A stretch of 64,000 nucleotides of DNA from the NCBI RefSeq assembly GCF_014836755.1, contig NZ_JACSQF010000015.1:52127-116126 (forward strand). Direction: 5' to 3'. Positions 1-8,924 of this stretch are shown piece by piece. Within the stretch, counting starts at the first letter, position 1. Every line of letters begins with the position of its first letter. A program made the translations under genes and the position numbers. Source of the DNA: Oerskovia merdavium (lineage in GTDB: Bacteria > Actinomycetota > Actinomycetes > Actinomycetales > Cellulomonadaceae). Under the pieces are notes generated by a model. That model worked only from the letters and a program-made list of their open reading frames with translations. It had not been told where the DNA came from and did no database searches.

Positions 1-38
<38 letters not shown>

Positions 39-63
39 CTCGTCAGACCGCGCCCAGGTTCTC

Positions 64-855
64 CTACCGCTTGACGACGAGCCGGAGCGTCGGCCGTGCC
101 GCCTGCGGCGTGATGTCGAAGAGGTAGGCAATGCCATCGAGCGCCAGGTTCGCGGCGCTGAGAGCCCCGTCGTCGTCGATTTCCGAGAAGCCGTCGCCAG
201 CGACGTGCTCGACCAGTGCGTCGCGGGAGTCAGAGACCATGATCGCGCTGTCGATCTGGAACAGCAGGTGACGAGGGCGGGGTGGGTCGTCGTCAGGACC
301 GTTGCCGGTCCAGTACGGGGCTCCCCCCGCCTTGGTCAGCCGTGCTGTCTGGAAGCCGTGCGAGAACTGGATCGCCTCGGGCAGGTCCCAGAATCGCACC
401 GGGTCGTCGAGCGCCTCGGACTGCTCGGCCGTGAGGCCGTCGTCCGACGGCTCCCACGTGCCGACCCACACCTGCGGCAGCAGGCGAGTCCGCCCGTCGA
501 CGACGTCAGCGGGCAGCAGGAGCGGCTGCGCCGCGAGCTCAGCGCGGGAGACGAGCAGGCACGCGTTAGCGCCCGACTCGCCGTCCCAGAAATCGCAGAT
601 CCCCTCGTCCTCGCACTTGAAGACGAGCGCCACGTGGTCCTCGGGGACCCGGGGAAGCCACGGGCCGGGCTCCAGGCACAGCAGCGGCGTCATGACGACG
701 CCACACTGGGCGCACACAGGCCAGCGCTCGGCGGGCAAGCCGTAGGGGACGCCACCGAAATGGCTCACGCTCGACGGGTCCGCGCGCGGTGGCGTGATGG
801 TCCAGGTGGGCGTCCACAGCTGCATGCGTGCGAGGCTACCCAGTGGGTCCGACAA
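64..855 (-). CDS. DUF1963/YwqG-like hypothetical protein
   Basis: This is a 263-residue soluble protein with no signal peptide or membrane segment. Residues around 33-60 carry a GG..Y.LP...WP.C..CG..M pattern followed by a stretch rich in aromatic and acidic residues (FKCEDEG, FWDGESG), which resembles the YwqG/DUF1963 family; the function of that family is not established. The start is uncertain: an internal Met at about residue 11 (position 825) would remove a short extension. The next gene is on the opposite strand and about 110 bp away, so it appears to be monocistronic. It lies beside the probable contig end, so upstream or downstream partners may be missing. The family call is by pattern only. 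Confidence 0.6.
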   Translation of the reverse strand: MSDPLGSLARMQLWTPTWTITPPRADPSSVSHFGGVPYGLPAERWPVCAQCGVVMTPLLCLEPGPWLPRVPEDHVALVFKCEDEGICDFWDGESGANACLLVSRAELAAQPLLLPADVVDGRTRLLPQVWVGTWEPSDDGLTAEQSEALDDPVRFWDLPEAIQFSHGFQTARLTKAGGAPYWTGNGPDDDPPRPRHLLFQIDSAIMVSDSRDALVEHVAGDGFSEIDDDGALSAANLALDGIAYLFDITPQAARPTLRLVVKR

Positions 856-964
856 GGCGTCAGGACGGCGCGGACCAGCGCAGGACCGGTGATAGCGTCA
901 CGAGGCCGCCGGTCCTCGCTCAGCGACCGTGCTCCCCCGCCGACGTCCCCAGGAGCTCCGCCCG

Positions 965-3250
965 ATGACCGCGCCCGACGCTCCCCGCCCCACGCCCGAG
1001 CAGGCCCGCGAGGTCGCCGCGCGGGCCGACGAGGTCGCCGCGCTGCTCTCGGGACTCGCCGGGGCGCCTGCCCGGTTCCGCGAGCACGTGCGCACCGCGT
1101 TCGGGTCGAGCCAGCAGGACAAGGTCCTGGGCGAGCTCTCGGCGATCGGGGTCGAACGCCTGCGCGAGGTCAGCGGCGAACGACTGCGCGTGGGCCGCCT
1201 GGTCGACGGGGGCGTCACGACCGTGGGCGACGTGCTCCGTGCGGGACCCGCCGGGCTCGAACGTCTCCCCGGGATCGGGCCGCAGACCGCGACGCACTGC
1301 CTCGCTGCCGCAGCCCAGATCGCCCAGGCCGTCCAGGAGACCCTGCGGTTCCGGATCGACGACGCCCCGGGCGACCCGTTCACGACCGGCCTCGTCCAGG
1401 CGCTCGCGGGGCTCGACGCCGCGCGCACGGCCGCCACGGTCCACCGGCAGGTGGTCGTCACGTTCCTCGAGGGGCGCTCGGAGCACCGGGTCGCGGCCCA
1501 GGAGGCGACCCGAGCGGTCCGGTCCTTCTTCTCGCTGCCCGCGCGACGCCGTCGGGCAGCGGACGCCGTGCACGAGCTCGCCCGGCTCACCCAGGACGCC
1601 GAACGGTCCGGGGCCGTCGCGGCCGCCGGGCGCGTCGGCGCCCTCGACACCGCACCCGTCGACGCCTTCGAGGCGTGGACCGACTTCCGGGCGCGCTCGG
1701 CGACGTACTACGCGCTGCTCGACGACGTCGTGGACATCGGGCGCGACCTCCAGGCGACCGAGGGCCACCTGCCGCCCGAGCTCCTGGCCCGCGTGGACGA
1801 CCAGCCGCTCGACCAGTCGCTCCTGACCGCCTCGCTGCGCGGGTACCAGGTGTTCGGGGCACGCTACGCCCTCGCGCAACGGCGCACGATCCTGGGCGAC
1901 GAAATGGGGCTCGGCAAGACCGTGCAGGCCATCGCCGCGATGGCGCACCTCGCCGCGGGCGGGGCGACGCACTTCCTCGTGGTGTGCCCCGCGAGCGTCA
2001 TGACGAGCTGGGTGCGCGAGGTGGGGCGGCACTCCACGCTGCGCTCGCTCGACGTCCACGGGCCCGAGCGCGCCGAGGAGGCCGCGCAGTGGGCGCGCGA
2101 GGGCGGCGTGGCCGTGACGACGTTCGAGCAGGTCGGGCTCCTGCCGCTCGACCTGCCCGCGCCCGCGATGCTCGTGGTCGACGAGGCGCACTACGTCAAG
2201 AACCCCGAGGCCAAGAGGTCGCAGGCCGTGGCCGCCTGGGCCGGACGGACCGAGCGCGTGCTGTTCCTGACCGGCACGGTCATGGAGAACCGCGTCGAGG
2301 AGTTCCGACGCCTCGTGTCCTACCTCCAGCCCGACGTCGCCGAGCAGGTCAGCGCCGCGCACGGCGCCGCGGGGGCCGAGAGGTTCCGACTCGCCGTGGC
2401 CCCCGTCTACCTCCGGCGCAACCAGGAGGACGTGCTCGAGGAGCTGCCCGAGCTGCTGCAGGTCGAGGAATGGGAGTCGTTCGGTCCGGCCGACGGCGCC
2501 GCCTACCGCGACGCGGTGCGCGAGGGCAGCTTCATGGCCATGCGCCGGGCCGCGTACGCCGTCGACCACCCCGAGGACTCGGCCAAGGTGCGCCGGCTCG
2601 TCGAGCTCGTCGAGGAGGCCACGGGGAACGGCCGCAAGGTCGTCGTGTTCACGTACTTCCGCGACGTCGTCGACCTCGTGGTGCGCGCGCTGGGCGACCT
2701 CGCCGCCGGACCGCTCACGGGCTCGGTGAGCGCCACGAACCGCCAGACGATCCTCGACGAGTTCACGGCCTCGCCCGTGCCCCGGGCGCTCGTGAGCCAG
2801 ATCGAGGTGGGCGGGGTCGGGGTCAACCTCCAGGCCGCTTCCGTCGTGATCCTGTGCGAGCCGCAGGTCAAGCCCACGACCGAGGCGCAGGCCGTCGCAC
2901 GCGCCCACCGCATGGGTCAGGTCCGCACGGTGCAGGTCCACCGGCTGCTCGTCGCCGACACGGTCGACGAGCGCATGGTCGAGATCCTCGGCACCAAGGC
3001 CCGGTTGTTCGACGCCTACGCGCGGCGCAGCGTCCTGGCCGACGCGCTACCGGGCGCGGTCGACGTGTCGGAGGCACGGCTCGCGCAGACGATCGTCGCG
3101 GCCGAGCAGGCACGCTGGCTGGGCGGGGCCCCGGTCGTGGCGGGGACGGGCCCGACGGTCGCCCAGGGGATCGCCACGGACGACGAGGTGCGGGACTTCG
3201 ACGTGCAGGACGCGCCGGTCGACGCGCCCTGGGGCGACGGCGGCGCCTGA
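965..3250 (+). CDS. SNF2-family DEAD/DEAH-box helicase with HhH domain
   Basis: This is a 761-residue putative ATP-dependent DNA translocase. The start at 965 is preferred because AGGAG lies at 951-955; a GTG 36 bp upstream stays open but has no ribosome site. A helix-hairpin-helix motif (LERLPGIGPQTA) sits near residue 100. The Walker A motif GDEMGLGKT is near residues 309-317, the DEAH-box DEAH near 405, motif III (LTGT) near 437, and the C-terminal helicase half ends with a SNF2-type motif VI (ARAHRMGQ) near 645. This layout matches SNF2/Rad54-like proteins involved in chromosome maintenance or repair. No nuclease domain or neighbouring defence gene is visible, so a specific pathway cannot be assigned. 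The gene stands alone between oppositely oriented units. Confidence 0.85.
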   Translation: MTAPDAPRPTPEQAREVAARADEVAALLSGLAGAPARFREHVRTAFGSSQQDKVLGELSAIGVERLREVSGERLRVGRLVDGGVTTVGDVLRAGPAGLERLPGIGPQTATHCLAAAAQIAQAVQETLRFRIDDAPGDPFTTGLVQALAGLDAARTAATVHRQVVVTFLEGRSEHRVAAQEATRAVRSFFSLPARRRRAADAVHELARLTQDAERSGAVAAAGRVGALDTAPVDAFEAWTDFRARSATYYALLDDVVDIGRDLQATEGHLPPELLARVDDQPLDQSLLTASLRGYQVFGARYALAQRRTILGDEMGLGKTVQAIAAMAHLAAGGATHFLVVCPASVMTSWVREVGRHSTLRSLDVHGPERAEEAAQWAREGGVAVTTFEQVGLLPLDLPAPAMLVVDEAHYVKNPEAKRSQAVAAWAGRTERVLFLTGTVMENRVEEFRRLVSYLQPDVAEQVSAAHGAAGAERFRLAVAPVYLRRNQEDVLEELPELLQVEEWESFGPADGAAYRDAVREGSFMAMRRAAYAVDHPEDSAKVRRLVELVEEATGNGRKVVVFTYFRDVVDLVVRALGDLAAGPLTGSVSATNRQTILDEFTASPVPRALVSQIEVGGVGVNLQAASVVILCEPQVKPTTEAQAVARAHRMGQVRTVQVHRLLVADTVDERMVEILGTKARLFDAYARRSVLADALPGAVDVSEARLAQTIVAAEQARWLGGAPVVAGTGPTVAQGIATDDEVRDFDVQDAPVDAPWGDGGA

Positions 3251-3256
3251 CGAGCA

Positions 3257-3276
3257 CCCGCCGGGATGCGGGCGGG
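3257..3276. terminator. Weak hairpin between convergent genes
   Basis: CCCGCC and GGCGGG form a 6-bp stem with an 8-nt loop in the 64-bp gap between the helicase gene and the convergent small membrane protein gene. No T-tract follows. It is a plausible but weak terminator. Confidence 0.35.
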
Positions 3277-3314
3277 ATCGCCGACCTGCCGGCTCGCGGA
3301 CGCTGTGGAGCGTG

Positions 3315-3761
3315 TCAGGTCCCCGCCACCTCGTCGGTCTTGAGGTCCTCGACGAACGCCCGGAACTCGTCGAGCTCCTCGGGGCAGTAGATCTCGATGA
3401 TGAGCAGCTGCCCCTGGACCACGCGGCTGTCGGCGACGACGGGCCTGGCCCCGGGGCCGGTGGCCCCGTTCGCGAGCTGCGCGAGGAGAGTCGCCCGGCT
3501 GAGCGCCTCGTTGGGGTTCGCGCAGGCCGCTCCGCCGTCCTCGCCGAGGACCCGCACGACCTGGTCCTTGTCGGGGGTCCGTGCCCCGGCTTCCTCGAGC
3601 GCGGCGATCAGCTGGTCGGCCTTCTCGTCCGCCCGCGCCGTCTCCCGGACGACGCTGAACGCGAGCACGGCCCAGACGCCCAGGGCGATCAGGATCACGC
3701 ACGCGCCGATGTAGATCCACCGACGTTCGTGTCGCGGCTGGCTCTCTGCCGGGGTGCTCAC
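3315..3761 (-). CDS. Small membrane-anchored hypothetical protein
   Basis: This is a 148-residue protein starting at a GTG that overlaps the stop codon of the upstream permease gene in a GTGA arrangement, so the two are very likely translationally coupled. A short basic N-terminus is followed by one membrane segment at about residues 17-39, then a polar domain of roughly 105 residues with a charged helix (ADEKADQLIAALEEAG) and two cysteines (AACANPNE and IYCPEE). The topology predicts a C-terminal domain outside the membrane. I do not recognise the family. The coupling suggests an accessory role for the transporter upstream, which is inference from context only. Confidence 0.7.
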   Translation of the reverse strand: MSTPAESQPRHERRWIYIGACVILIALGVWAVLAFSVVRETARADEKADQLIAALEEAGARTPDKDQVVRVLGEDGGAACANPNEALSRATLLAQLANGATGPGARPVVADSRVVQGQLLIIEIYCPEELDEFRAFVEDLKTDEVAGT

Positions 3762-5230
3762 GACGCCACCTCCGTCGACTCCGCGTGCTTCCAGGACGGC
3801 TTGCGGAACCGGTAGAACAGGAAGGGCACGAACAGGCCCAGGCCCAGGGCCCCGCCGCCCACGATGAGGAAGTAGACCAGCGGGCTGCCCGAAGAGAACT
3901 GCGACGGCGGGATGAACCCGACCAGCAGCGCCGCCAAGGAGGCCGCGAAGCCGACCCCGCACATGCTGACGAGCATCGGCGCCCGGAACCCCCGCGGGTG
4001 GTCGGGCTGCCTGCGGCGCAGCCTGGTCGCCGCCACGAACATCAGCAGGTACATGATCAGGTACACCTGCGTCGTGATGACCGAGAAGATCCAGTACGCG
4101 CTCGAGACGTCGGGGATCAGCGCGTAGGCGAGGCCGATCACGGTGGTCACGATCCCCTGGACCACCAGGATGTTCTGCTGGACACCGTTCTTGTTGAGCC
4201 GCTGCAGGAACGGTGGCAGGTACCCCTCCTGACGGGAGATCAGCAGCAGGCCCTTGGAGGGACCGGCGAGCCAGGTGAGCATGCCACCGAGCGACGCCGT
4301 GACCAGCATGATCCCGACGATCGGGGTCAGCCACTGCCACCCGAAGTTGGCGAACACCGCGTCGAAAGCCTGCATCACCCCGGCCGTGAGCGAGAGCTCC
4401 TCGGCCGGCACGATCCAGCTGATCGCCAGCGCGGGAAGGATGAAGATCGCCAGCACCATGCCCATCGCGAGGAACATCGACTTCGGGAACTGCTTCCCGG
4501 GGTTCTTCAGCGACGACACGTGGACCGCGTTCATCTCCATCCCGGAGTAGGACAGGAAGTTGTTGACGATGAGGACGAGGCTCGAGAGCCCGGCCCAGGC
4601 CGGCAGCAGGTTGTCGGCCGTCATGGGCGCCGCGGACTCGTTCCCCTGACCGAGGAAGACGACGCCGAGGGTCACCAGGACGACCCCCGGGATCAAGGTC
4701 CCGATGATGAGCCCACCGCTCGCGAGACCCGCGACCCCCTTGGTCCCGCGCGAGGAGACCCACACGCCGGACCAGTACACGACGATGATCACGGCGGCCG
4801 TCCAGACACCGCTGCTCGCGAGGGCGGGGTTGATGACGTAGGCGAGCGTGCTCGCGACGAACCCCAGCAGGCTCGGGTAGTAGAAGATCGTCATGGCGAA
4901 CTGGCACCACACCGCGAGGAAGCCCATGGGCTTGGAGATGCCCTCCGAGACCCACTTGTAGATGCCGCCGGTCCACCCCGAGGCGAGCTCGGCCGAGACC
5001 AGCGAGGTGGGCAGCAGGAAGACGACCGCGGGCAGCAGGTACAGGAACACGCAGGCCAGGCCGTAGACGGCCATGGTCGGCGCGGCGCGCAGGCTCGCGA
5101 CCGAGCTGGTCGTCATCATCGCCAGCGCGACCCACGAGATCCACTGGGTGCTCGTCGCGCGGGTGCGGGCGGCCGGGACCGCCGCTGCCCCGTCGACGGG
5201 GAGGTCGGCCGGGACGTCGGCGGCGCTCAT
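3758..5230 (-). CDS. APC-family amino acid permease, glutamate/GABA antiporter-like
   Basis: This is a 490-residue polytopic membrane protein with about 12 hydrophobic segments. TM1 carries the APC-type helix break region (TSSVASLRAAPTMA), and the later segments GWTGGIYKWV and FLSYSGMEMNAVHV resemble the amino acid antiporters related to GadC. The ATG at 5230 overlaps the stop codon of an 11-codon leader ORF in an ATGA junction; a longer in-frame start at 5329 would cross the leader region and is disfavoured. The family exchanges or takes up amino acids across the cytoplasmic membrane; glutamate/GABA exchange is inferred from similarity by eye, and no decarboxylase gene is nearby. An MFS gene lies upstream and a coupled small membrane protein downstream. 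Confidence 0.8.
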   Translation of the reverse strand: MSAADVPADLPVDGAAAVPAARTRATSTQWISWVALAMMTTSSVASLRAAPTMAVYGLACVFLYLLPAVVFLLPTSLVSAELASGWTGGIYKWVSEGISKPMGFLAVWCQFAMTIFYYPSLLGFVASTLAYVINPALASSGVWTAAVIIVVYWSGVWVSSRGTKGVAGLASGGLIIGTLIPGVVLVTLGVVFLGQGNESAAPMTADNLLPAWAGLSSLVLIVNNFLSYSGMEMNAVHVSSLKNPGKQFPKSMFLAMGMVLAIFILPALAISWIVPAEELSLTAGVMQAFDAVFANFGWQWLTPIVGIMLVTASLGGMLTWLAGPSKGLLLISRQEGYLPPFLQRLNKNGVQQNILVVQGIVTTVIGLAYALIPDVSSAYWIFSVITTQVYLIMYLLMFVAATRLRRRQPDHPRGFRAPMLVSMCGVGFAASLAALLVGFIPPSQFSSGSPLVYFLIVGGGALGLGLFVPFLFYRFRKPSWKHAESTEVAS

Positions 5231-5262
5231 CGCGCGTCCAGGAGCAGGGCTTGCATGGTCAT
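5227..5262 (-). CDS. 11-codon leader ORF coupled to the permease
   Basis: An ATG at 5262 is preceded by a strong GGAGG ribosome site 5 nt upstream and opens an 11-residue ORF, MTMQALLLDAR. Its TGA overlaps the permease ATG in an ATGA junction. The permease start itself has no comparable ribosome site at a normal distance, so ribosomes that finish the leader would be well placed to reinitiate on the permease. Three consecutive Leu codons and one Arg codon are present. It could serve purely for coupling or as a sensor; the sequence alone does not decide. Confidence 0.55.
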   Translation of the reverse strand: MTMQALLLDAR

Positions 5263-5381
5263 GAGTGCCTCCGTCGACGTCGTCGGTCAGGCCTTTGTTC
5301 GAGTGTGCAGCCCACGGAACCCGGGGCACCTCATCCAGATCGCGTGAACCGTGCCCGCCGTCGAGGGGCGATATCTGCCGT

Positions 5382-6899
5382 TCAGCCCCGGTCTGGGCTG
5401 GTCTGCCCGGCCGTGGCCGAGGTCGGCAGGGTGAAGGAGACGGCAGCCGCCGCCGCAGCGGCGTCGTCGAGCGTCCCCTTCGTCGCGCGGTGGCGGCCGA
5501 TCACGAAGGCCATGAGCACGCCGAGGAAGCTGAAGATCGCCATCATCCACGCGGCAGCCGCCAGCCCGGAGGCCAGGGCGTCGCTCTGTGCGGCCCCCGC
5601 GGCCGTCTGCGTCGCGATCGCGTTCCCGTAGATCGAGGCGGCCAAGGCCGTCGCGACCGCGGCCCCGACGTACCTGGCCATGTTGGAGATGCCCGAGGCC
5701 CCGCCGACCTGGTTCTCGGGCACAGCGGCCGTGGCCGCGGCCGACGCAGGGCCGTTGGACAGGCCCATGCCCACCGCGATCGCGACCAGCGGCAGCAGGA
5801 ACGCGGTGTACGCCCACGCCGAGTCGACGAAGCCCACGATCACGAACCCGGCCGTCGTCAGGGCGAAGCCGAAGCCGATCGTCTGCCGACCACCGATCCG
5901 CGCCGCGAGCCGCGGCACTAGCGGGGCGATCACCACGAGCCCCACGGTCGCCGGGAGCGTCGCGAGCCCCGCCTGGAGCGGGGTGAAGCCCAGGGTGGCA
6001 GGGTCCTGGAAGTACAGGCTCAACAGGTACATGAGCCCGTTGATCGTGCCTGCACCGATCAGGATCGCGATGGTCGAACCCACCAGGACGCGGTTGCGCA
6101 GGAGCGCGAGGTCCACGAGCGGGACGGCCACCCGACCCTCGACGACGACGAACCCGACCGCAGCCCCGATCGAGATCGCGAAGCAGCCCAGCGTGGCGAG
6201 CGAGATCCAGCCCCAGTCGCCGCTCTTGGTCACGCCGAGGATGAGGGGTGTGAGGGTCAGGGCGATCAGGACCGTGCCCGCGTAGTCGATCGTCCGCGGC
6301 CTGTCGGGGTCCCTCGACTCCGCGACCGTCAACGCCGTGAGGACCATGCAGAGGACCGCGATGCCCGCGTCGATCCAGAACAACCCCTGCCATCCGGTCG
6401 CGTCGACGAGCAGCCCGCCCACCAACGGACCGGCCGCGGCCCCCACGGCAGCCGCGGCTCCCCACAGGGAGACGGCCCGGAGCTGGGCGTCGCCCGAGTT
6501 CGCGACCGAGAGGAGGCTGAGCCCACAAGCGAGGATGGTCGCCCCCGCCGCTCCCTGGATGACGCGGCCGGCGATGACCATGCCCCCGGACCCGGCCAGC
6601 GCGATCATCACGCAGGACACCACGAACAGCAGCAGCCCCAGCTGGAAGACCCTGCGCCGGCCGAACACGTCACCCAACGAGCCCGACGTGACGATGACCG
6701 CCGCACCGACCAGCGAGTACCCGGTCACCGCCCACTGCAGCGTGGTGACGGACGTCCCGGTGTCCGCGGAGATCGCCGGGAGCAGGATGCTGACCGCCGA
6801 CGTGTTCGCGTTCACCACCAGCGTCGAGATGCACGTGGCCGCGAGGACCCCGCCCGCTCTGGCCCCGACCTTCCCACCAACCTGCGCAGCGTCGCTCAT
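5382..6899 (-). CDS. MFS transporter, DHA2 (14-TM) drug exporter-like
   Basis: This is a 505-residue integral membrane protein with about 14 predicted segments, the size and layout of the DHA2 (EmrB/QacA) group of the major facilitator superfamily. The loop between TM2 and TM3 has the MFS motif A pattern GSLGDVFGRRR near residues 75-85, and TM5 carries a glycine-rich antiporter-like stretch (GAAAAVGAAAGPLVGG). Members use the proton gradient to export hydrophobic compounds; the substrate is unknown. The ATG at 6899 is preceded by GGGAAAGG about 9 nt upstream. It is the first gene of a minus-strand set that continues with the APC permease after a 119-bp gap. No TetR or MarR regulator is adjacent. 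Confidence 0.85.
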   Translation of the reverse strand: MSDAAQVGGKVGARAGGVLAATCISTLVVNANTSAVSILLPAISADTGTSVTTLQWAVTGYSLVGAAVIVTSGSLGDVFGRRRVFQLGLLLFVVSCVMIALAGSGGMVIAGRVIQGAAGATILACGLSLLSVANSGDAQLRAVSLWGAAAAVGAAAGPLVGGLLVDATGWQGLFWIDAGIAVLCMVLTALTVAESRDPDRPRTIDYAGTVLIALTLTPLILGVTKSGDWGWISLATLGCFAISIGAAVGFVVVEGRVAVPLVDLALLRNRVLVGSTIAILIGAGTINGLMYLLSLYFQDPATLGFTPLQAGLATLPATVGLVVIAPLVPRLAARIGGRQTIGFGFALTTAGFVIVGFVDSAWAYTAFLLPLVAIAVGMGLSNGPASAAATAAVPENQVGGASGISNMARYVGAAVATALAASIYGNAIATQTAAGAAQSDALASGLAAAAWMMAIFSFLGVLMAFVIGRHRATKGTLDDAAAAAAAVSFTLPTSATAGQTSPDRG

Positions 6900-7008
6900 C
6901 GCACTGCCTTTCCCGTGACCGGCTGGGGCAGGTACCCCTCACACACGGTAGGGCAGATGATCGCGGCGCTCCTGCCGAACGCGCGATCCGGCGGGGCACG
7001 GTGCGGGG

Positions 7009-7758
7009 CTAGTCGTCCCAGCCCATCCTCAGCACCTCGAACGACGTGGCGTGCTCGACGCCCATGCGCGTCCCGCCTGCCCGGCTCATGGTCGCGAGGA
7101 ACTCGGACGGGTCGAAGTGCTCCCACCCGAGACCGGCGATGTAGGCGGCGTGCGCCCGGAGCGAGGCGACGCCCGCCTCGAACGTCCCGGTCACGTCGAC
7201 GCCGTGGGCCGCGTCGGGGGATCCGGCGACCCAGACCTGCCGTACGCCTCCCCACGGCTCCAGGCCCGCCTCGACCTGGTCGTGGAAGACCCAGCGGTTG
7301 CCTGCGTCGCGCACCGCGTCGACGACCGCGCGGCCCGTGGCGATGTGGTCCGCCTGGTTGAGCATCCCGCCCGGGAAGGTCTCGCGGTAGTTGCCCGTGA
7401 TGACGACCTCCGGGCGGTGCCGCCGGATCGCCGCCGCGACGGCCGCCCGCAGCGGCAGGCCGTACTCGAGCACGCCGTCGGGCAGGCCCAGGAACTCGAC
7501 CTCGTCGACGCCGACGATCGCTGCCGACGCCACCTGCTCGGCCTCGCGCACCCCGCGTGCCTCGTCGGGGGCGAGCCCGTCGATCCCGGCCTCGCCGCTC
7601 GTGACCATGACGTAGACAACGGTCTTGCCCTGCCCGGTCCACCGCGCGACCGCGGCGGCCGCGCCGAACTCCATGTCGTCGGGATGGGCGACGACCGCGA
7701 GCGCCCGCGTCCAGTCCTCGTCGAGTGGGGTCAGGGGCGTCTGCGGTGGTTGCTCCAT
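7009..7758 (-). CDS. PIG-L/LmbE family N-acetyl sugar deacetylase
   Basis: This is a 249-residue protein with the zinc-site motif AHPDDMEFG near residues 23-31 and a matching downstream His in NQADHIATG near residue 137. Both are diagnostic for the PIG-L superfamily, zinc hydrolases that remove acetyl groups from N-acetylglucosamine-type substrates or amides, including MshB and Mca of mycothiol metabolism. No transporter or glycosyltransferase is close enough to suggest the substrate. The ATG at 7758 is chosen because the family homology begins soon after; a GGGAGG lies immediately upstream but unusually close. The gene is divergent from the alpha/beta hydrolase, with 119 bp between the starts. 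Confidence 0.85.
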   Translation of the reverse strand: MEQPPQTPLTPLDEDWTRALAVVAHPDDMEFGAAAAVARWTGQGKTVVYVMVTSGEAGIDGLAPDEARGVREAEQVASAAIVGVDEVEFLGLPDGVLEYGLPLRAAVAAAIRRHRPEVVITGNYRETFPGGMLNQADHIATGRAVVDAVRDAGNRWVFHDQVEAGLEPWGGVRQVWVAGSPDAAHGVDVTGTFEAGVASLRAHAAYIAGLGWEHFDPSEFLATMSRAGGTRMGVEHATSFEVLRMGWDD

Positions 7759-7877
7759 GCCTCCCACGGTAGGTCCGATGCGGCGTGCCGGCGCGGAGTG
7801 GCCCCGGTCGGTCGGGCTCGTCGCGTCCGCGATAGCGTGGACGTCCACCTCGCCGCAGCATCGGAAGGATTCCCGCC

Positions 7878-8864
7878 ATGCCCCTCGGACCGAGCGCCCG
7901 CACCTCCCGCGAGACCACCGCGACACTCCACGACGGCAGCTCCCTCACTGTCGAGGTCACCGGCACGGGCCGGGCGGTCGTGCTCCCGGTCAACCCCGTC
8001 CCGGCCACGGGCCCCGCGGCCGACGAGCTCAGGAAGTGGGGTGTCGACCCTGCGCTCGGCCGGACGCTGATCGACGCGCTCTCCCCCACCTTCCGCGTGG
8101 TCGCGGCAGACTACGAGGGTCACCGCATGGCCCGCCCGGCGGCCGGCACGCTGACCCCGGAGAACGTCACGGCCGACCTGCTCGCGATCGCCGACGCCGC
8201 GGGGGCCGAGACCTTCGCGTACTACGGCTACTCGTGGCTCGCGCTGAGCGGACTCCAGCTCGCGCTGCGCACGGACCGTCTGACGGCCTTGGCCATGGGC
8301 GGCTTCCCGCCCCTCGACGGACCGTACGCGGGCATGCTCGCGGTCACGCGTGCGACGCACGGCATGACGTCCGCCTCCCCCGCGGCGCCCCCTACCGAGC
8401 CCGCGACCGGCCCGACGGCGGAGCGTGAGGCGAGCGACGTCGTCGGGCAGGAGGAGCGAGCGCGGGAGACGGACACCGCACCCCGTGCAGGGGGCGACGC
8501 GGCGACGGACCCCGAGGACTTCGACTGGGAGAGCTTCGACATGACGCTCGGCGAGGAGCAGACACGCCAGTTCGTGACGCTCTACGAGGCCCTCGACTCG
8601 TTCGACGACCGACGCGTCCTGGACCGCGTGACGTGCCCGCGCCTCGCGTTCGCCGGGACGGCCGACGAGATCGAGTACGGCGAGAGGTGGGGCGGGGTGC
8701 ACGTGAGCATCGGCGGTGCGCTCGCCGCGCACGCCGACGAGCTGCGCGCCGCGGGCTGGGACGTGGAGCTGCTCGACGGGCTCGACCACACCCGGGCCAT
8801 GCAGCCCGACGCGGTGCTGCCGGTGCTGGGGCCGTGGCTGACCTCGGTGCTCACCGGGGCATGA
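7878..8864 (+). CDS. Alpha/beta-fold hydrolase with acidic insert
   Basis: This is a 328-residue cytoplasmic protein. AAGGA lies about 9 nt before the ATG. The nucleophile elbow reads GYSWLALSG near residue 116, so the Ser is present but the last Gly of the usual G-x-S-x-G is replaced by Leu. The probable catalytic His is in LDGLDHTRAM near residue 302. Between roughly residues 157 and 215 there is a low-complexity stretch rich in Ala, Pro, Thr and Glu where a lid would normally sit. The family includes esterases, epoxide hydrolases and peptidases; no substrate can be assigned. It is monocistronic, followed directly by a strong hairpin shared with the convergent pfl genes. Confidence 0.75.
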   Translation: MPLGPSARTSRETTATLHDGSSLTVEVTGTGRAVVLPVNPVPATGPAADELRKWGVDPALGRTLIDALSPTFRVVAADYEGHRMARPAAGTLTPENVTADLLAIADAAGAETFAYYGYSWLALSGLQLALRTDRLTALAMGGFPPLDGPYAGMLAVTRATHGMTSASPAAPPTEPATGPTAEREASDVVGQEERARETDTAPRAGGDAATDPEDFDWESFDMTLGEEQTRQFVTLYEALDSFDDRRVLDRVTCPRLAFAGTADEIEYGERWGGVHVSIGGALAAHADELRAAGWDVELLDGLDHTRAMQPDAVLPVLGPWLTSVLTGA

Positions 8865-8867
8865 GAA

Positions 8868-8899
8868 GCGGCCCCCGGATCACAGGATCCAGGGGCCGC
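8868..8899. terminator. Bidirectional terminator between hydrolase and pflA
   Basis: A stem with GCGGCCCC and GGATC in the left arm pairs with GATCC and GGGGCCGC in the right arm, broken by one C/A mismatch, around a 4-nt loop. It starts 4 nt after the hydrolase stop codon and lies 25 nt beyond the pflA stop, so it can serve both converging transcripts. Confidence 0.8.
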
Positions 8900-8924
8900 A
8901 GGCCACGTCTCGGGGGCGGGACGA

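Noticed and set aside
205-3390. A plus-strand open frame of about 1061 codons across the first genes
   Set aside because: The product is dominated by Arg, Pro, Gly and Ala and overlaps the SNF2 helicase gene in another frame, which has intact helicase motifs and a ribosome site.
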